Source: Microaerobacter geothermalis (GTDB lineage: Bacteria > Bacillota > Bacilli > DSM-22679). From it: 64,000 bases of DNA. Positions 54,656 through 63,659 of the stretch are shown here, in pieces. The notes below the pieces were generated by a model that saw only the letters and a list, made by a program, of their open reading frames with translations, searched no databases and was not told where the DNA came from. The first letter of the stretch is position 1. Every line of letters begins with the position of its first letter. Made by a program: the position numbers and the translations under genes. The DNA lies in contig NZ_JAKIHL010000003.1 in the NCBI RefSeq assembly GCF_021608135.1, positions 1 through 64,000 of the forward strand, in the 5' to 3' direction.

Positions 54656-54958
54656 CTAATAGTGAAGTTGTTCCTTCACATGAGCAACCTGTTCTACCAT
54701 CGACATGGGTTTATCATGTCTGTCATCGATGGTCATGTTGGTGATCACCCGTGTGGACCCGTCTGCAAAACATTGGCTATGAATTTCTTTTGCCAATTCG
54801 AATAGTTGGTCCAGATTTCCCTCTATGACTGTTGCAGTTGGGGTGACTTGGTATTTTAGACCTTGACGTTCTATCACCCGGCATGCATTGGTTACACTTG
54901 AACTAAAACTGGTCGATTGAGTTCCCACCGGAACCACACTGATTTCCAGGATAGGCAT
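54656..54958 (-). CDS. MTH1187-family (thiamine-binding-like) protein
   Basis: A 100-residue protein of the MTH1187/YkoF-like family, some members of which bind thiamine. Signatures are ILEISVVPVGTQSTSFSSSV, YQVTPTATVIEGNLDQLFEL and STRVITNMTIDDRHDKPMSM. AAGGAGG precedes ATG 54958. It is divergent from ilvD. The ligand is not demonstrated, and no thiamine riboswitch was seen. Confidence 0.85.
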   Translation of the reverse strand: MPILEISVVPVGTQSTSFSSSVTNACRVIERQGLKYQVTPTATVIEGNLDQLFELAKEIHSQCFADGSTRVITNMTIDDRHDKPMSMVEQVAHVKEQLHY

Positions 54959-55026
54959 TATTTTTCCTCCTTCAACATAAGATCTTTCGACACATATTAT
55001 TATGCTTCCTTTTATCCAATCCTATG

Positions 55027-55054
55027 TTGACAGGCTGCAAAAAAGTGTTAAAAT
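55027..55054 (+). promoter_or_regulatory. predicted promoter of ilvD
   Basis: Consensus TTGACA (55027-55032) and TAAAAT (55049-55054) separated by 16 bases, about 30 bases before the gene. The leader is too short for a T-box, unlike ilvB. Confidence 0.75.
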
Positions 55055-55085
55055 AGTGAAAACATTTGAAAATGGGGTGGAGTTT

Positions 55086-56756
55086 ATGCGAAGTGATATG
55101 ATAAAAAAAGGATTTGACCGTGCTCCCCACCGAAGTTTATTGCGGGCAGCGGGAGTGAAAGAAGAGGACTTTCATAAACCTTTTATTGCTGTGTGCAATT
55201 CATATATTGATATTATTCCCGGGCATGTTCATTTACAAGAGTTTGGAAAGCTGGTAAAAGAAGCGATTCGTGAAGCAGGCGGGGTCCCTTTTGAATTTAA
55301 TACCATCGGTGTTGATGACGGAATTGCCATGGGACACATTGGAATGAGGTATTCCTTGCCCAGCCGCGAGATTATTGCCGATTCTTTGGAAACGGTTGTA
55401 TCAGCCCACTGGTTTGATGGGCTGGTGTGTATTCCCAACTGTGACAAGATTACTCCTGGGATGATGATGGGGGCTCTTCGCGTAAACATCCCCACTGTTT
55501 TTGTAAGCGGCGGGCCTATGGCTGCCGGAAAAACCAAAGACGGACGTTCCATCTCCCTTTCCTCTGTGTTTGAAGGAGTAGGTGCCTACAATGAAGGACT
55601 GATCGATGAAGACCAGTTGACGGAACTGGAAATGTACGGCTGTCCATCTTGCGGTTCCTGTTCCGGTATGTTTACAGCCAATTCCATGAACTGTCTGGCT
55701 GAAGTTCTTGGTTTGGCTTTACCAGGAAATGGGACGATTCTTGCCACTTCACCTGACCGGAGAGAATTTGTAAAGCGTTCCGCAAAACAAATTATGAAGT
55801 TGATTGAGATGGATTTGAAGCCCAGGGACATTATAAATGAAAAAGTGATCGATAATGCTTTTGCCCTTGATATGGCGATGGGGGGGTCTACCAATACCGT
55901 CCTCCATACTCTGGCCATCGCAAACGAAGCAGGTATTGATTATCCTATTGAACGGATTAATGAAGTTGCTAAACGAGTTCCCCATTTGGCTAAATTGGCC
56001 CCCGCTTCTGATTGGCATATTGAAGACCTGCACCAGGCCGGGGGAGTAAGCGCCATCCTGCATGAGCTGATGAAAAAACCGGGGGCTCTCCATAAAGAAT
56101 GCATCACCGTCACCGGCAAGTCATTGGAGGAAAATGTGGCCAATTGTGAAATTAAGAATCAGGAAGTGATTCGTCCTCTTCACAACCCATACAGTGAACA
56201 GGGAGGATTGGCCGTTTTATTTGGTAACCTTGCACCGGACGGTGGAATTATCAAAGTTGGAGCCGTCGATCCTTCAGTCAAACGGCATGTTGGTCCAGCC
56301 ATTTGTTTCGATTCCCAGGAAGAAGCGATTGAAGGAATTACAAAAGGGAGGGTTAAAGAAGGACATGTCGTCGTCATTCGCTATGAAGGACCTAAGGGAG
56401 GTCCAGGTATGCCGGAAATGCTGACCCCTACCTCACTGATTGTGGGGATGGGCTTAGGTGCAAAGGTGGGATTGATTACAGACGGGCGTTTCTCCGGTGC
56501 ATCCCGAGGAATCAGCATCGGTCATATTTCTCCTGAAGCGGCCGAGGGTGGTCCCATTGCCTTCATTGAAGATGGGGATCTGATTGAACTTGATTTGATT
56601 GATCGGAAAATTGAGCTGAAGGTATCCGAGGAAGAGTTGAACAAGCGTAGGGAAAATTGGAAAGGATTTAAACCGAAGGTAAAATCAGGGTATTTGGCCC
56701 GGTATTCAAAGCTTGTCACTTCTGCAAGCACCGGTGGAATTATGAAACTTGACTAG
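55086..56756 (+). CDS. ilvD: dihydroxy-acid dehydratase
   Basis: Fe-S dehydratase of isoleucine/valine synthesis, 556 residues. Cluster cysteines are in [33 protein letters not shown] and [20 protein letters not shown]. Further IlvD motifs are [33 protein letters not shown] and [23 protein letters not shown] 55086 has GGGGTGGAG just before it; the frame is open upstream, but those starts lie before the promoter. It is separated from ilvBNC by about 3.6 kb. Confidence 0.95.
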   Translation: MRSDMIKKGFDRAPHRSLLRAAGVKEEDFHKPFIAVCNSYIDIIPGHVHLQEFGKLVKEAIREAGGVPFEFNTIGVDDGIAMGHIGMRYSLPSREIIADSLETVVSAHWFDGLVCIPNCDKITPGMMMGALRVNIPTVFVSGGPMAAGKTKDGRSISLSSVFEGVGAYNEGLIDEDQLTELEMYGCPSCGSCSGMFTANSMNCLAEVLGLALPGNGTILATSPDRREFVKRSAKQIMKLIEMDLKPRDIINEKVIDNAFALDMAMGGSTNTVLHTLAIANEAGIDYPIERINEVAKRVPHLAKLAPASDWHIEDLHQAGGVSAILHELMKKPGALHKECITVTGKSLEENVANCEIKNQEVIRPLHNPYSEQGGLAVLFGNLAPDGGIIKVGAVDPSVKRHVGPAICFDSQEEAIEGITKGRVKEGHVVVIRYEGPKGGPGMPEMLTPTSLIVGMGLGAKVGLITDGRFSGASRGISIGHISPEAAEGGPIAFIEDGDLIELDLIDRKIELKVSEEELNKRRENWKGFKPKVKSGYLARYSKLVTSASTGGIMKLD

Positions 56757-56777
56757 GTTTTAAGCTTATGATATTCT
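56749..56777 (+). promoter_or_regulatory. predicted promoter of infC-rpmI-rplT
   Basis: TTGACT (56749-56754), overlapping the ilvD stop, and TATTCT (56772-56777) with a 17-base spacer. Confidence 0.55.
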
Positions 56778-56784
56778 AGTCTGG

Positions 56785-56940
56785 TAAAAAATTGTGTCCA
56801 TATCAAATGGCACGAATAAATCATGGATTACTAAGCAGAAGCGCCCGCTTCTCACCTGATTGACGCCTTTAGGCTGTTTACAGGTTAACAGATGATGATA
56901 GAACAGGTGTGGGCGTTTTTGTCCGCACTTTTTTATTGCT
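56785..56940 (+). promoter_or_regulatory. L20-type autoregulatory leader of infC-rpmI-rplT
   Basis: Untranslated leader ending in a terminator hairpin (GTGTGGGC at 56907-56914 with GTCCGCAC at 56921-56928, then TTTTTTA). Position and shape match the L20 leader of Bacillales, where ribosomal protein L20 binds and promotes early termination. Several long-range pairings such as CACCTGAT/AACAGGTG are possible. The detailed L20-binding fold was not verified. Confidence 0.7.
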
Positions 56941-56980
56941 TTGCTTTGTAATCCGATCTTATTTTTGGAGGTGGCAGGCA

Positions 56981-57496
56981 ATTATCAAAGAACATCAAAT
57001 TAACGAGGAAATTCGGGCTCGTGAGGTCCGCTTAATTGGACCTGATGGGAGTCAGATCGGAATTAAACCTTTACGGGAAGCATTAGAAATTGCTGAAAGG
57101 TTTAACCTTGATCTAGTCAACATTTCCCCTAATGCAAATCCCCCTGTTTGCAGGATTATGGATTATGGGAAGTTTAAATTTGAACAGAGTAAAAAAGAAA
57201 AAGAGTCCCGTAAGAACCAAAAGGTAGTCAATGTGAAGGAGCTTCGTTTAAGTCCGACGATTGAGGAACATGATTTCCAAACCAAACTTCGAAATGCCAA
57301 GAAATTTTTGGAGAATGGGGACAAAGTAAAATTAACGATACGCTTCAAAGGTCGTCAGATTACCCATGCCGAAATTGGGCAAAAGGTTTTGGAGCAATTG
57401 GCCAAGGAAGTAGAGGATATATCCGTCGTAGAGAGAACCCCAAAAATTGAGGGGCGGAGTATGATCATGATTCTTGCTCCAAAGTCAGATAAATAG
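56981..57496 (+). CDS. infC: translation initiation factor IF-3 (ATT start)
   Basis: IF-3 of about 171 residues. It binds the 30S subunit and discriminates start codons. Domains are IF3-N ([40 protein letters not shown]) and IF3-C ([32 protein letters not shown]). No ATG, GTG or TTG fits: GGAGGTGG at 56967-56974 points to ATT 56981 (or ATC 56984), the rare start codon conserved in infC for autogenous control. The upstream in-frame GTG 56909 lies inside the leader terminator. Confidence 0.92.
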   Translation: MIKEHQINEEIRAREVRLIGPDGSQIGIKPLREALEIAERFNLDLVNISPNANPPVCRIMDYGKFKFEQSKKEKESRKNQKVVNVKELRLSPTIEEHDFQTKLRNAKKFLENGDKVKLTIRFKGRQITHAEIGQKVLEQLAKEVEDISVVERTPKIEGRSMIMILAPKSDK

Positions 57497-57511
57497 ATAG
57501 GAGGAAGTCCC

Positions 57512-57712
57512 ATGCCTAAAATGAAAACACATCGTGGAGCAGCAAAGCGCTTTAAAAAGACAGGAAATGGAAAGCTTAAGCGCTCCCATGCCTATACCAG
57601 TCACCTTTTTGCTAGCAAAACGCCAAAGCGTAAGCGTCAATTGCGCAAAGCAGCACTTGTAAGCAAAGGAGACCATAAGCGCATCAAGCAACTTTTAACT
57701 TACGTAAAATAA
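57512..57712 (+). CDS. rpmI: 50S ribosomal protein L35
   Basis: Small basic ribosomal protein, 66 residues, with the family pattern [20 protein letters not shown] and [26 protein letters not shown] precedes ATG, 15 bases after infC. Operon infC-rpmI-rplT. Confidence 0.97.
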   Translation: MPKMKTHRGAAKRFKKTGNGKLKRSHAYTSHLFASKTPKRKRQLRKAALVSKGDHKRIKQLLTYVK

Positions 57713-57743
57713 TAACTTTGATTGAATATAGGAGGGAACGCAT

Positions 57744-58103
57744 ATGCCACGCGTTAAAGGAGGCCCTGCGACTCGTCGTCGTCGCAAAAAAATATTAAAA
57801 TTAGCAAAAGGATATTTCGGTTCCAAGCACCGTTTATTTAAGACAGCAAAGGCTCAGGTCATGAAATCTTTGCTTTATGCCTATCGCGATCGTCGCCAAC
57901 GCAAACGCGACTTTCGAAAACTTTGGATTGCCAGAATTAATGCTGCTGCCCGTGTAAACGGTATTTCTTACAGCAAGTTAATGCATGGCTTAAAGGTAGC
58001 TGGAGTAGATGTGAATCGCAAAATGCTATCTGATTTGGCCGTAAACGACAAGCAAGGATTTAGTGAGTTGGTTTCTGTAGCTAAGAAAGCCATTAATCAG
58101 TAA
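57744..58103 (+). CDS. rplT: 50S ribosomal protein L20
   Basis: Basic 119-residue 23S rRNA-binding assembly protein: [20 protein letters not shown], then [20 protein letters not shown], and [26 protein letters not shown] precedes ATG. It is also the likely repressor of its own operon through the upstream leader. A strong terminator follows. Confidence 0.97.
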   Translation: MPRVKGGPATRRRRKKILKLAKGYFGSKHRLFKTAKAQVMKSLLYAYRDRRQRKRDFRKLWIARINAAARVNGISYSKLMHGLKVAGVDVNRKMLSDLAVNDKQGFSELVSVAKKAINQ

Positions 58104-58114
58104 AAATTTATTTT

Positions 58115-58151
58115 AAACAAACCCGGAGAGAGATGATCCCCGGGTTTGTTT
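58115..58151 (+). terminator. intrinsic terminator of infC-rpmI-rplT
   Basis: AAACAAACCCGG and CCGGGTTTGTTT are perfect 12-base complements around a 13-base loop. Confidence 0.88.
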
Positions 58152-58161
58152 ATATAAGGGT

Positions 58162-58479
58162 TCATTGATGCTGCCGTTCTATTTCATACTCCTGGGTGGT
58201 CCTAAACCAGATGTTTAAGTCGTTAATAATGCTAGCTAGTTCAGATATTTCACAATTCAACCTGCAGGATGATTCGAAATGTTCTTCCGTGGCCAATAAC
58301 TCTTGCTTTTCTTTGATTTGTTTTTCCAGTTCAAGGATACGATCCGGGATTTTTCCCCGAATTTCTTCCCATTGGTGAATTATAGATTGCTGTTCTTCCC
58401 GGGATAATTCCTCCCACTCCACATGAAGTACAGGCAGAGAAATTCCTAATCTCTTATCATAAACGAATTCAACATTCAC
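58162..58479 (-). CDS. hypothetical helical protein
   Basis: About 105 residues, charged and helical, with heptad-like Glu/Lys/Leu stretches (RILELEKQIKEKQELLATEE) after an N-terminal part with VYDKRLGISLPVLHVEWEEL. No signal peptide or membrane segment is seen. GTG 58479 is preferred because AAAGGGG lies about 9 bases upstream; ATG 58506 has no ribosome site. I do not recognise a family. It is convergent with rplT and upstream of no partner. Confidence 0.6.
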   Translation of the reverse strand: MNVEFVYDKRLGISLPVLHVEWEELSREEQQSIIHQWEEIRGKIPDRILELEKQIKEKQELLATEEHFESSCRLNCEISELASIINDLNIWFRTTQEYEIERQHQ

Positions 58480-58571
58480 TTTTTTCAACCCCTTTGCATT
58501 TTTCATATTACCATGAAAGATACAAGGATTGAAACCGGATTATCGGTTTTCCGTGGGCTGACCGCCACAGA

Positions 58572-59465
58572 TTATGGTCGCTTCCAGGGTATTCCTAATA
58601 GATCGGGGACTGTATAAAATTCTACCCGATCATTCTTTAGTTTATGAATAATTTCAGAAAGGGCTTTTACCGTCCCAGATAAATCTTCTCCTTTTCCACC
58701 AGCGCTGTGCTGAAGAATAATTGCTCCCGGAAATATGTTGCTTAGTACATTATCCGATACGGCCTCTTTAGATAGTCCTTTCCAATCCAAGGAATCGACA
58801 GTCCAACCTACTGCTGTATATCCCATTTTTCCTAACATCTGGACGGTTTCCTCAGTCATTGCTCCATAGGGTGCCCGAAATAACTTAGGTTTATAGCCAA
58901 TGATGTTTTTAAGGGTGTTATCTGTTTGGATAATCTGGTTTCTAACACTTTCGATCGGAAGTTTCGGCAAATTGGCATGGTTCCAAGTATGATTACCGAT
59001 GGCATGTCCTTCTCTTACTATTCTTTTTACGATTTCAGGGTGAGCTTTAGCACGGTTTCCTACAATGAAAAAAGTGGCTTTTACATTATGTTTTTTTAAA
59101 ACATCAAGAATTTGCGGGGTAAACTGTAAATCAGGTCCATCATCAAAAGTAAGGGCGACTCTCCTTACATGGCTGGGACCGCTTAGTACGAAAATGTTTG
59201 GATATTTGGTTCTAAGATCGGACAAGGTTAACGGATGGGGTTCCCTGACTTCAGATTCTTTCCCTCCAGCTAAATCAGGGGTTTTGTTCTTTTCATTACT
59301 TAGGGGTTTAGTACTTTCTTCACCCTGAATCTGTGTTTTATCATTCGATGATTGGATATTTTCTTGATTATTCTCCTTTTTCTCATTGGGTTGAGCTTGC
59401 TGGTTGCATCCCCCGGCAAAAAGCAATGTAAGAATGAGAAGTAAAATGGTGATTTGTTTCATCAT
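58572..59465 (-). CDS. polysaccharide deacetylase lipoprotein (NodB domain)
   Basis: Carbohydrate esterase family 4 protein, 297 residues, probably acting on peptidoglycan or chitin-like glycans outside the cell. Signal peptide with a lipobox-like AGGC (Cys20) and a polar linker to about residue 80 precede the NodB domain: RVALTFDDGPDLQFTPQILD, IGNHTWNHANLPKL (His-x4-His metal site), RAPYGAMTEETVQML and IILQHSAGGKGED. AGGAGG precedes ATG 59465; ATG 59462 is also possible. Confidence 0.9.
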   Translation of the reverse strand: MMKQITILLLILTLLFAGGCNQQAQPNEKKENNQENIQSSNDKTQIQGEESTKPLSNEKNKTPDLAGGKESEVREPHPLTLSDLRTKYPNIFVLSGPSHVRRVALTFDDGPDLQFTPQILDVLKKHNVKATFFIVGNRAKAHPEIVKRIVREGHAIGNHTWNHANLPKLPIESVRNQIIQTDNTLKNIIGYKPKLFRAPYGAMTEETVQMLGKMGYTAVGWTVDSLDWKGLSKEAVSDNVLSNIFPGAIILQHSAGGKGEDLSGTVKALSEIIHKLKNDRVEFYTVPDLLGIPWKRP

Positions 59466-59489
59466 AAAATCCTCCTTCGATTAAAAATT

Positions 59490-59580
59490 CTATATGGTTG
59501 GAACTAAACATCCATGACCTGTAGAGTCACAAATTGATATGAAAATGTATTTTCATATCAATGAGGATGTGTATCTTTAG
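59490..59580. repeat. dispersed repeat, left module
   Basis: Bases 59500-59561 are identical to 3127-3188 (62 of 62), including the perfect TTGATATGAAAAT/ATTTTCATATCAA palindrome. After the palindrome it ends differently (ATGAGGATGTGTATCTTTAG). It lies just upstream of the deacetylase start and of the ilv promoter. Confidence 0.9.
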
Positions 59581-59636
59581 TTTGAATCATAGGGAGAGAA
59601 ATCATCCAAAGTTATCAAAATGATACAAAAAAACTA

Positions 59637-59666
59637 TTGACACCACCCTATAGTAGTGTCTATAAT
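59637..59666 (+). promoter_or_regulatory. ilv operon promoter with internal dyad
   Basis: TTGACA (59637-59642), an 18-base spacer and TATAAT (59661-59666), both consensus. The bases GACACCAC-CCTATA-GTAGTGTC (59639-59660) form a hyphenated dyad with 7 of 8 symmetric positions, from the -35 end up to the -10. This layout suits an operator, possibly for a MerR-type regulator or a repressor. Confidence 0.85.
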
Positions 59667-59710
59667 TACACCTAAATAATTTAAATAATACCTTATATCA
59701 TTTAATCAGA

Positions 59711-59836
59711 AGGGTGTCTAGGGTTCCGCATTGGGCTTTCGTGAATGGAAGACGATCCGATGGTCTGTGACCAAGCGATACCAACATGATGGAATATCAT
59801 GTACACCGTGAGGATAAAAACCTCTGCGGCAGGTTC
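59711..59836 (+). promoter_or_regulatory. ykkC-class riboswitch aptamer, probable ppGpp subtype
   Basis: The conserved ykkC blocks appear in order: GTCTAGGGTTCCGC, GGTCTGTGACCAAGCGATAC, a short hairpin ACATGAT/ATCATGT, and ACACCGTGAGGATAAAAACC followed by TCTGCGG. ykkC-type RNAs sense guanidine (subtype 1), ppGpp (2a) or PRPP (2b). Location before ilvB-ilvN-ilvC-leuA and in front of a T-box fits the ppGpp subtype. The 3' part overlaps the 5' arm of a terminator, so ligand binding should permit read-through. Confidence 0.82.
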
Positions 59837-59884
59837 TGATTCTTGTTTAACATGCAGGGATTGGAATTTGCTTCAGTGGTTTTT
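59821..59884 (+). terminator. riboswitch-controlled terminator
   Basis: Arms of 25 bases (59821-59845 and 59855-59879) pair with only two mismatches and several G-U pairs around TTTAACATG, followed by TTTTT. The 5' arm begins at CCTC, which in the aptamer pairs with GAGG upstream, so the two folds exclude each other. Confidence 0.85.
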
Positions 59885-59920
59885 ACTATTACAAATCAAA
59901 TTTTTTTATAAATGCACATG

Positions 59921-60208
59921 TGATGACAAGGAATGCTTCTGTTTTTCTCTGCACCACCAGAGAGTCCGGGGAGCTGGAAACCGGGCAAGCATAGAAGACA
60001 GAGGGGCTCGCCTTTGAGCATTCTTTTTGAAAGGTTTTGCTGACTAGGAAAGAACGGTTGGTCCCGTTATCATGGCCAAGGTATAAATCCTCATTATACC
60101 TGTAGAGACTGGTTTTCGTGAGAAATCAGTGAATTTGGGTGGTACCGCGATCCCTTTCGCCCCAATGGATGAAGGAATTCTTCCGGGGTGAAAGGGTTTT
60201 CTTTTTTA
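59921..60208 (+). promoter_or_regulatory. T-box leader of ilvB operon (Leu specifier)
   Basis: Stem I starts near GATGACAAGGAATGC. The specifier candidate is CTC at 60007-60009 in CTCGCCTTTGAGC, aligned with ACCACCTTGGAG of the thrS T-box. The T-box sequence AATTTGGGTGGTACCGCG is at 60133-60150. The terminator CCCTTTCGCCCC/GGGGTGAAAGGG with TTTTCTTTTTT follows. Uncharged tRNA-Leu should permit transcription into ilvB. Confidence 0.93.
60152..60207 (+). terminator. T-box regulated terminator before ilvB
   Basis: CCCTTTCGCCCC and GGGGTGAAAGGG form a long stem (one G-U pair) around a loop of about 20 bases containing GAAGGAATTCTTCC, then TTTTCTTTTTT. Confidence 0.9.
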
Positions 60209-60369
60209 CACTTATAGCAAGAGGGAACGAAGGATTCTATACAAAAAATTTCTCTGATAAAAAATGTACTTGGAGGGATGGGTGAATATTAAATGACGGA
60301 ATATTTTTAATTTGTGATGTTTATGTATTAAATAAGTTTCCTTTATAAATGGAGAGGAGGAGAAATCAG

Positions 60370-62100
60370 GTGAGTACAGAAACTGCGATGGCTGAAAAAC
60401 GTTCATATTTCCCACAGGATCTGGGGAAGCCGATGACAGGAGCGCAAATTCTTTTAAGATCTTTATTGATGGAAGGTGTCGAATACGTATTTGGATATCC
60501 GGGAGGAGCCGTATTACCCATTTATGATTCTTTGTATGGACACGAACTGAAACATATTCTAACCCGGCATGAACAGGGGGCCATCCATGCAGCTGATGGG
60601 TATGCCCGTTCCACTGGAAAACCGGGTGTAGTGATTGCCACTTCCGGACCGGGAGCAACTAATCTTGTGACAGGGATTGCCACTGCCATGATGGATTCCG
60701 TTCCCTTGGTATGTATCACAGGTAATGTACCGCAAAATTTAATTGGTACCGATGCTTTCCAAGAGGCTAATATCTGCGGAATTACCTTTCCGATTACCAA
60801 ACATAATTATTTTGTGAGGGACGCTGCTGAATTGCCGAGGATTATTCGGGAAGCTTTTCATATTGCAACAACAGGGAGACCAGGACCTGTACTTGTTGAT
60901 ATACCTAAGGATGTATCCAATCAAGTGACCAATTATTATTATCCTGAAAAGGTTCAGCTAAGGGGATATAATCCTACCACTAAACCAAATCGTCTTCAGA
61001 TAGATCGCATGTGCCAAGCGATTAAAGGGGCAAAAAAGCCTGTCATATTGGCCGGCGGCGGGGTTGTTCATTCAGGAGCTGAAAAAGAGCTTCTAGACTT
61101 CGTCGAGAAAACAAAAATTCCCGTTATCACCACTTTGATGGGATTAGCTGGATTTTCCGGGCATCATCCCTTCCATCTGGGAATGCCAGGAATGCATGGT
61201 TCTTATACGGCTAACCATGCGATCCAGGAAAGCGATTTGCTCATTAGTATTGGAGCTCGCTTTGATGATCGGGTGACGGGAAAGCTTTCCACCTTTGCCC
61301 GGAATGCAAAGATTGTTCATATCGATGTTGATCCTGCTGAGATTGGCAAAAACGTAGAAACTTTTGTTCCAATCGTCGGTGACGTGAAGCTTGTTTTGCA
61401 AGCCGTAAACGAAAAAGCAGAACAGCCTGAAACGGAAGACTGGATTAAACAATTGATGGAATGGAAAAGGCAATATCCATATTCCTATGAAAATGATGAT
61501 AAGGTCATTAAACCGCAATGGCTCATTCAAATGATTTATGAGTCAACAAAAGGAGAAGCCATTATTACAACCGATGTTGGACAGCATCAGATGTGGGTAG
61601 CGCAATATTATTTATTTGATAATCCCCGTTCTTTCATTACTTCCGGTGGTCTAGGAACCATGGGCTTTGGTTTTCCGGCTGCCATCGGAGCTCAGTTTGC
61701 CAATCCGGATAAAACGGTGGTAGCGATAACCGGTGATGGAGGATTTCAAATGAATATGCAAGAATTGGCGGTGGCTGCCGAACATAACATTCCTGTCAAA
61801 ATTGTCATTGTCAATAATAGATATCTTGGGATGGTTCGCCAGTGGCAGGAGCTGTTTTCTCAAAGGAGATACAGCGCGGTAGATTTAAGTTCGGGCCCAG
61901 ATTTTGTAAAACTGGCTGAAGCCTATGGTATCAAGGGTATGAGGGCTTCCACACCGGAAGAAGCTTTAGATGTGTGGAATAAAGCATTAAATCATGAAGG
62001 TCCTGTATTAATTGATTTTGAAGTAGAACCTGAAGAAAATGTTTTCCCCATGGTTCCTCCAGGAGCCGGTCTAGATGATATGATCATGGGGGGTGAATAG
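60370..62100 (+). CDS. ilvB: acetolactate synthase large subunit
   Basis: ThDP enzyme that condenses two pyruvates, or pyruvate and 2-oxobutyrate, at the start of Val/Leu/Ile synthesis. About 576 residues: [19 protein letters not shown], catalytic Glu in [18 protein letters not shown], the FAD region ([18 protein letters not shown]), and ThDP/Mg binding in [23 protein letters not shown] 60370 is preferred because GGAGGAG is 7 bases upstream; ATG 60349 precedes that site. First gene of ilvB-ilvN-ilvC-leuA, behind two RNA switches. Confidence 0.95.
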   Translation: MSTETAMAEKRSYFPQDLGKPMTGAQILLRSLLMEGVEYVFGYPGGAVLPIYDSLYGHELKHILTRHEQGAIHAADGYARSTGKPGVVIATSGPGATNLVTGIATAMMDSVPLVCITGNVPQNLIGTDAFQEANICGITFPITKHNYFVRDAAELPRIIREAFHIATTGRPGPVLVDIPKDVSNQVTNYYYPEKVQLRGYNPTTKPNRLQIDRMCQAIKGAKKPVILAGGGVVHSGAEKELLDFVEKTKIPVITTLMGLAGFSGHHPFHLGMPGMHGSYTANHAIQESDLLISIGARFDDRVTGKLSTFARNAKIVHIDVDPAEIGKNVETFVPIVGDVKLVLQAVNEKAEQPETEDWIKQLMEWKRQYPYSYENDDKVIKPQWLIQMIYESTKGEAIITTDVGQHQMWVAQYYLFDNPRSFITSGGLGTMGFGFPAAIGAQFANPDKTVVAITGDGGFQMNMQELAVAAEHNIPVKIVIVNNRYLGMVRQWQELFSQRRYSAVDLSSGPDFVKLAEAYGIKGMRASTPEEALDVWNKALNHEGPVLIDFEVEPEENVFPMVPPGAGLDDMIMGGE

Positions 62101-62103
62101 AAA

Positions 62104-62607
62104 ATGAATAAACATACCATCTCGGTATTAGTAAATGATCAGCCTGGTGTTTTGGCCAGAGTGGCTATTTTACTGGGGCAAAGGGGTTTTAACATAGACA
62201 GTATCACTGTTGGACGATCAGAAGAAGCTGGGCTTTCCCGGATGATCATTGTTACCACTGGGGATGAGAAAATATTGGAGCAGGTGATGAAGCAGCTCCA
62301 TAAACTGGTTGATGTGATTAAAGTGCAGCATTTAAGCGCCAATCCGATGGTAGCACGGGAACTTGCCCTGATCAAAGTTGGAGCAAACGCAGCGAATCGC
62401 AGTGAAATTTCTGGCATTGTGGAACCTTTTCGTGCATCCATCGTGGATGTTGGTCCAAACACTTTAGTCATTCAAGCTACCGGTGATTCCGGAAAAATTG
62501 ATGCCCTTATTGAACTGCTTCGTCCTTATGGTATCAAGGAATTAAGCCGAACAGGGGTAACCGCAATGATGAGGGGGACCTCACTTGCCGCCAAAATCGC
62601 AAACTAA
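62104..62607 (+). CDS. ilvN: acetolactate synthase small (regulatory) subunit
   Basis: Regulatory subunit of acetolactate synthase conferring valine feedback, 167 residues. An N-terminal ACT domain (ISVLVNDQPGVLARVAILLG, RGFNIDSITVGRSEEAGLSR) is followed by the C-terminal domain (SGIVEPFRASIVDVGPNTLV, ELLRPYGIKELSRTGVTAMM). It starts 3 bases after the ilvB stop, with GGGGGTG inside the end of ilvB. Called ilvH in B. subtilis. Confidence 0.96.
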   Translation: MNKHTISVLVNDQPGVLARVAILLGQRGFNIDSITVGRSEEAGLSRMIIVTTGDEKILEQVMKQLHKLVDVIKVQHLSANPMVARELALIKVGANAANRSEISGIVEPFRASIVDVGPNTLVIQATGDSGKIDALIELLRPYGIKELSRTGVTAMMRGTSLAAKIAN

Positions 62608-62644
62608 TTTTTTATAAATTATTGAAACTTAAGGAGGAATAACA

Positions 62645-63634
62645 ATGGCAGTTATGTACTATGAAAAAGATGTGAACAGAGGTGCGATCCAAGGAAAAAC
62701 CGTTGCAGTTATAGGTTATGGAAGTCAAGGTCATGCCCAAGCCCAGAATCTAAGGGATAGCGGAATAAAAGTAGTCATTGGATTGCGTCAGGGACGCTCC
62801 TGGCAGCAGGCAGAAAAAGATGGTTTTGAGGTTTATACCGTGGAAGAAGCGGTGGCCCAAGCCGATGTCGTTCAAATTTTGATGCCTGATGAGACTCAAG
62901 CTAAAGTATACAGGGAGCAAATTGCTCCAAATCTTAAAGACGGATCTGCCCTTCTTTTTTCTCATGGATTTAACGTTCATTTTGGGCAAATTGTTCCCCC
63001 AAATTCCGTTGATGTCATTATGGTAGCGCCAAAAAGCCCCGGACACCTTGTTAGACGTACCTATGTTGAAGGATTTGGTGTTCCAGGATTGTTGGCTATT
63101 CATCAAGACGCAACTGGAAAAGCTAAGGAAGTGGGTTTAGCCTATGCCAGTGGAATCGGCTGTACCCGAGCAGGGGTAATCGAAACCACATTTAAAGAGG
63201 AAACGGAAACAGATTTGTTTGGAGAGCAATCGGTTCTTTGCGGTGGGGTAACCGCATTAGTGAAGGCTGGATTTGACACTTTAACAGAAGCAGGGTATCA
63301 GCCTGAAATCGCCTATTTTGAATGTCTACATGAATTAAAACTGATTGTAGATCTGATGTATGAAGGCGGAATGGCCAATATGCGTTACTCTATCAGTGAT
63401 ACAGCAGAATATGGAGATTACGTAACAGGACCTAGGTTGATTACAGAAGAAACCCGTAAAGAAATGAGAAAAGTATTAAAAGAAATTCAGGATGGTACGT
63501 TTGCTCGTAATTGGATTCTGGAGAACCAGGCAAATCGTCCATATTTTAACGCACGCCGCAGAAATGAAGCGGAACATCCCATTGAACAGGTTGGCAGCCA
63601 GTTAAGAGAATTGATGGCATGGATTAAAAAGTGA
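62645..63634 (+). CDS. ilvC: ketol-acid reductoisomerase
   Basis: Class I KARI, 329 residues: Rossmann fold [20 protein letters not shown], then [20 protein letters not shown] with Arg/Ser residues that read NADPH. The metal-binding helical domain has [20 protein letters not shown] and [25 protein letters not shown] precedes ATG. It converts acetolactate to dihydroxyisovalerate, the substrate of IlvD encoded upstream at 55-57 kb. Confidence 0.97.
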   Translation: MAVMYYEKDVNRGAIQGKTVAVIGYGSQGHAQAQNLRDSGIKVVIGLRQGRSWQQAEKDGFEVYTVEEAVAQADVVQILMPDETQAKVYREQIAPNLKDGSALLFSHGFNVHFGQIVPPNSVDVIMVAPKSPGHLVRRTYVEGFGVPGLLAIHQDATGKAKEVGLAYASGIGCTRAGVIETTFKEETETDLFGEQSVLCGGVTALVKAGFDTLTEAGYQPEIAYFECLHELKLIVDLMYEGGMANMRYSISDTAEYGDYVTGPRLITEETRKEMRKVLKEIQDGTFARNWILENQANRPYFNARRRNEAEHPIEQVGSQLRELMAWIKK

Positions 63635-63659
63635 GAGGTAATTACGGGAGGTGTAAGGA

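Noticed and set aside
54620-54660. Possible repeat fragment GCTAACCGCCACTAAG and GATGGAACTAATAG after thrS
   Set aside because: The similarity to the dispersed family is limited to a few bases and the order of segments does not match.
56909-56980. Upstream extension of infC from GTG 56909
   Set aside because: It would begin inside the leader terminator hairpin, and IF-3 homology starts only near 56981.
59799-60017. Open frame of 72 codons in the ilv leader
   Set aside because: It overlaps the riboswitch terminator and T-box stem I and has no ribosome site or recognisable product.
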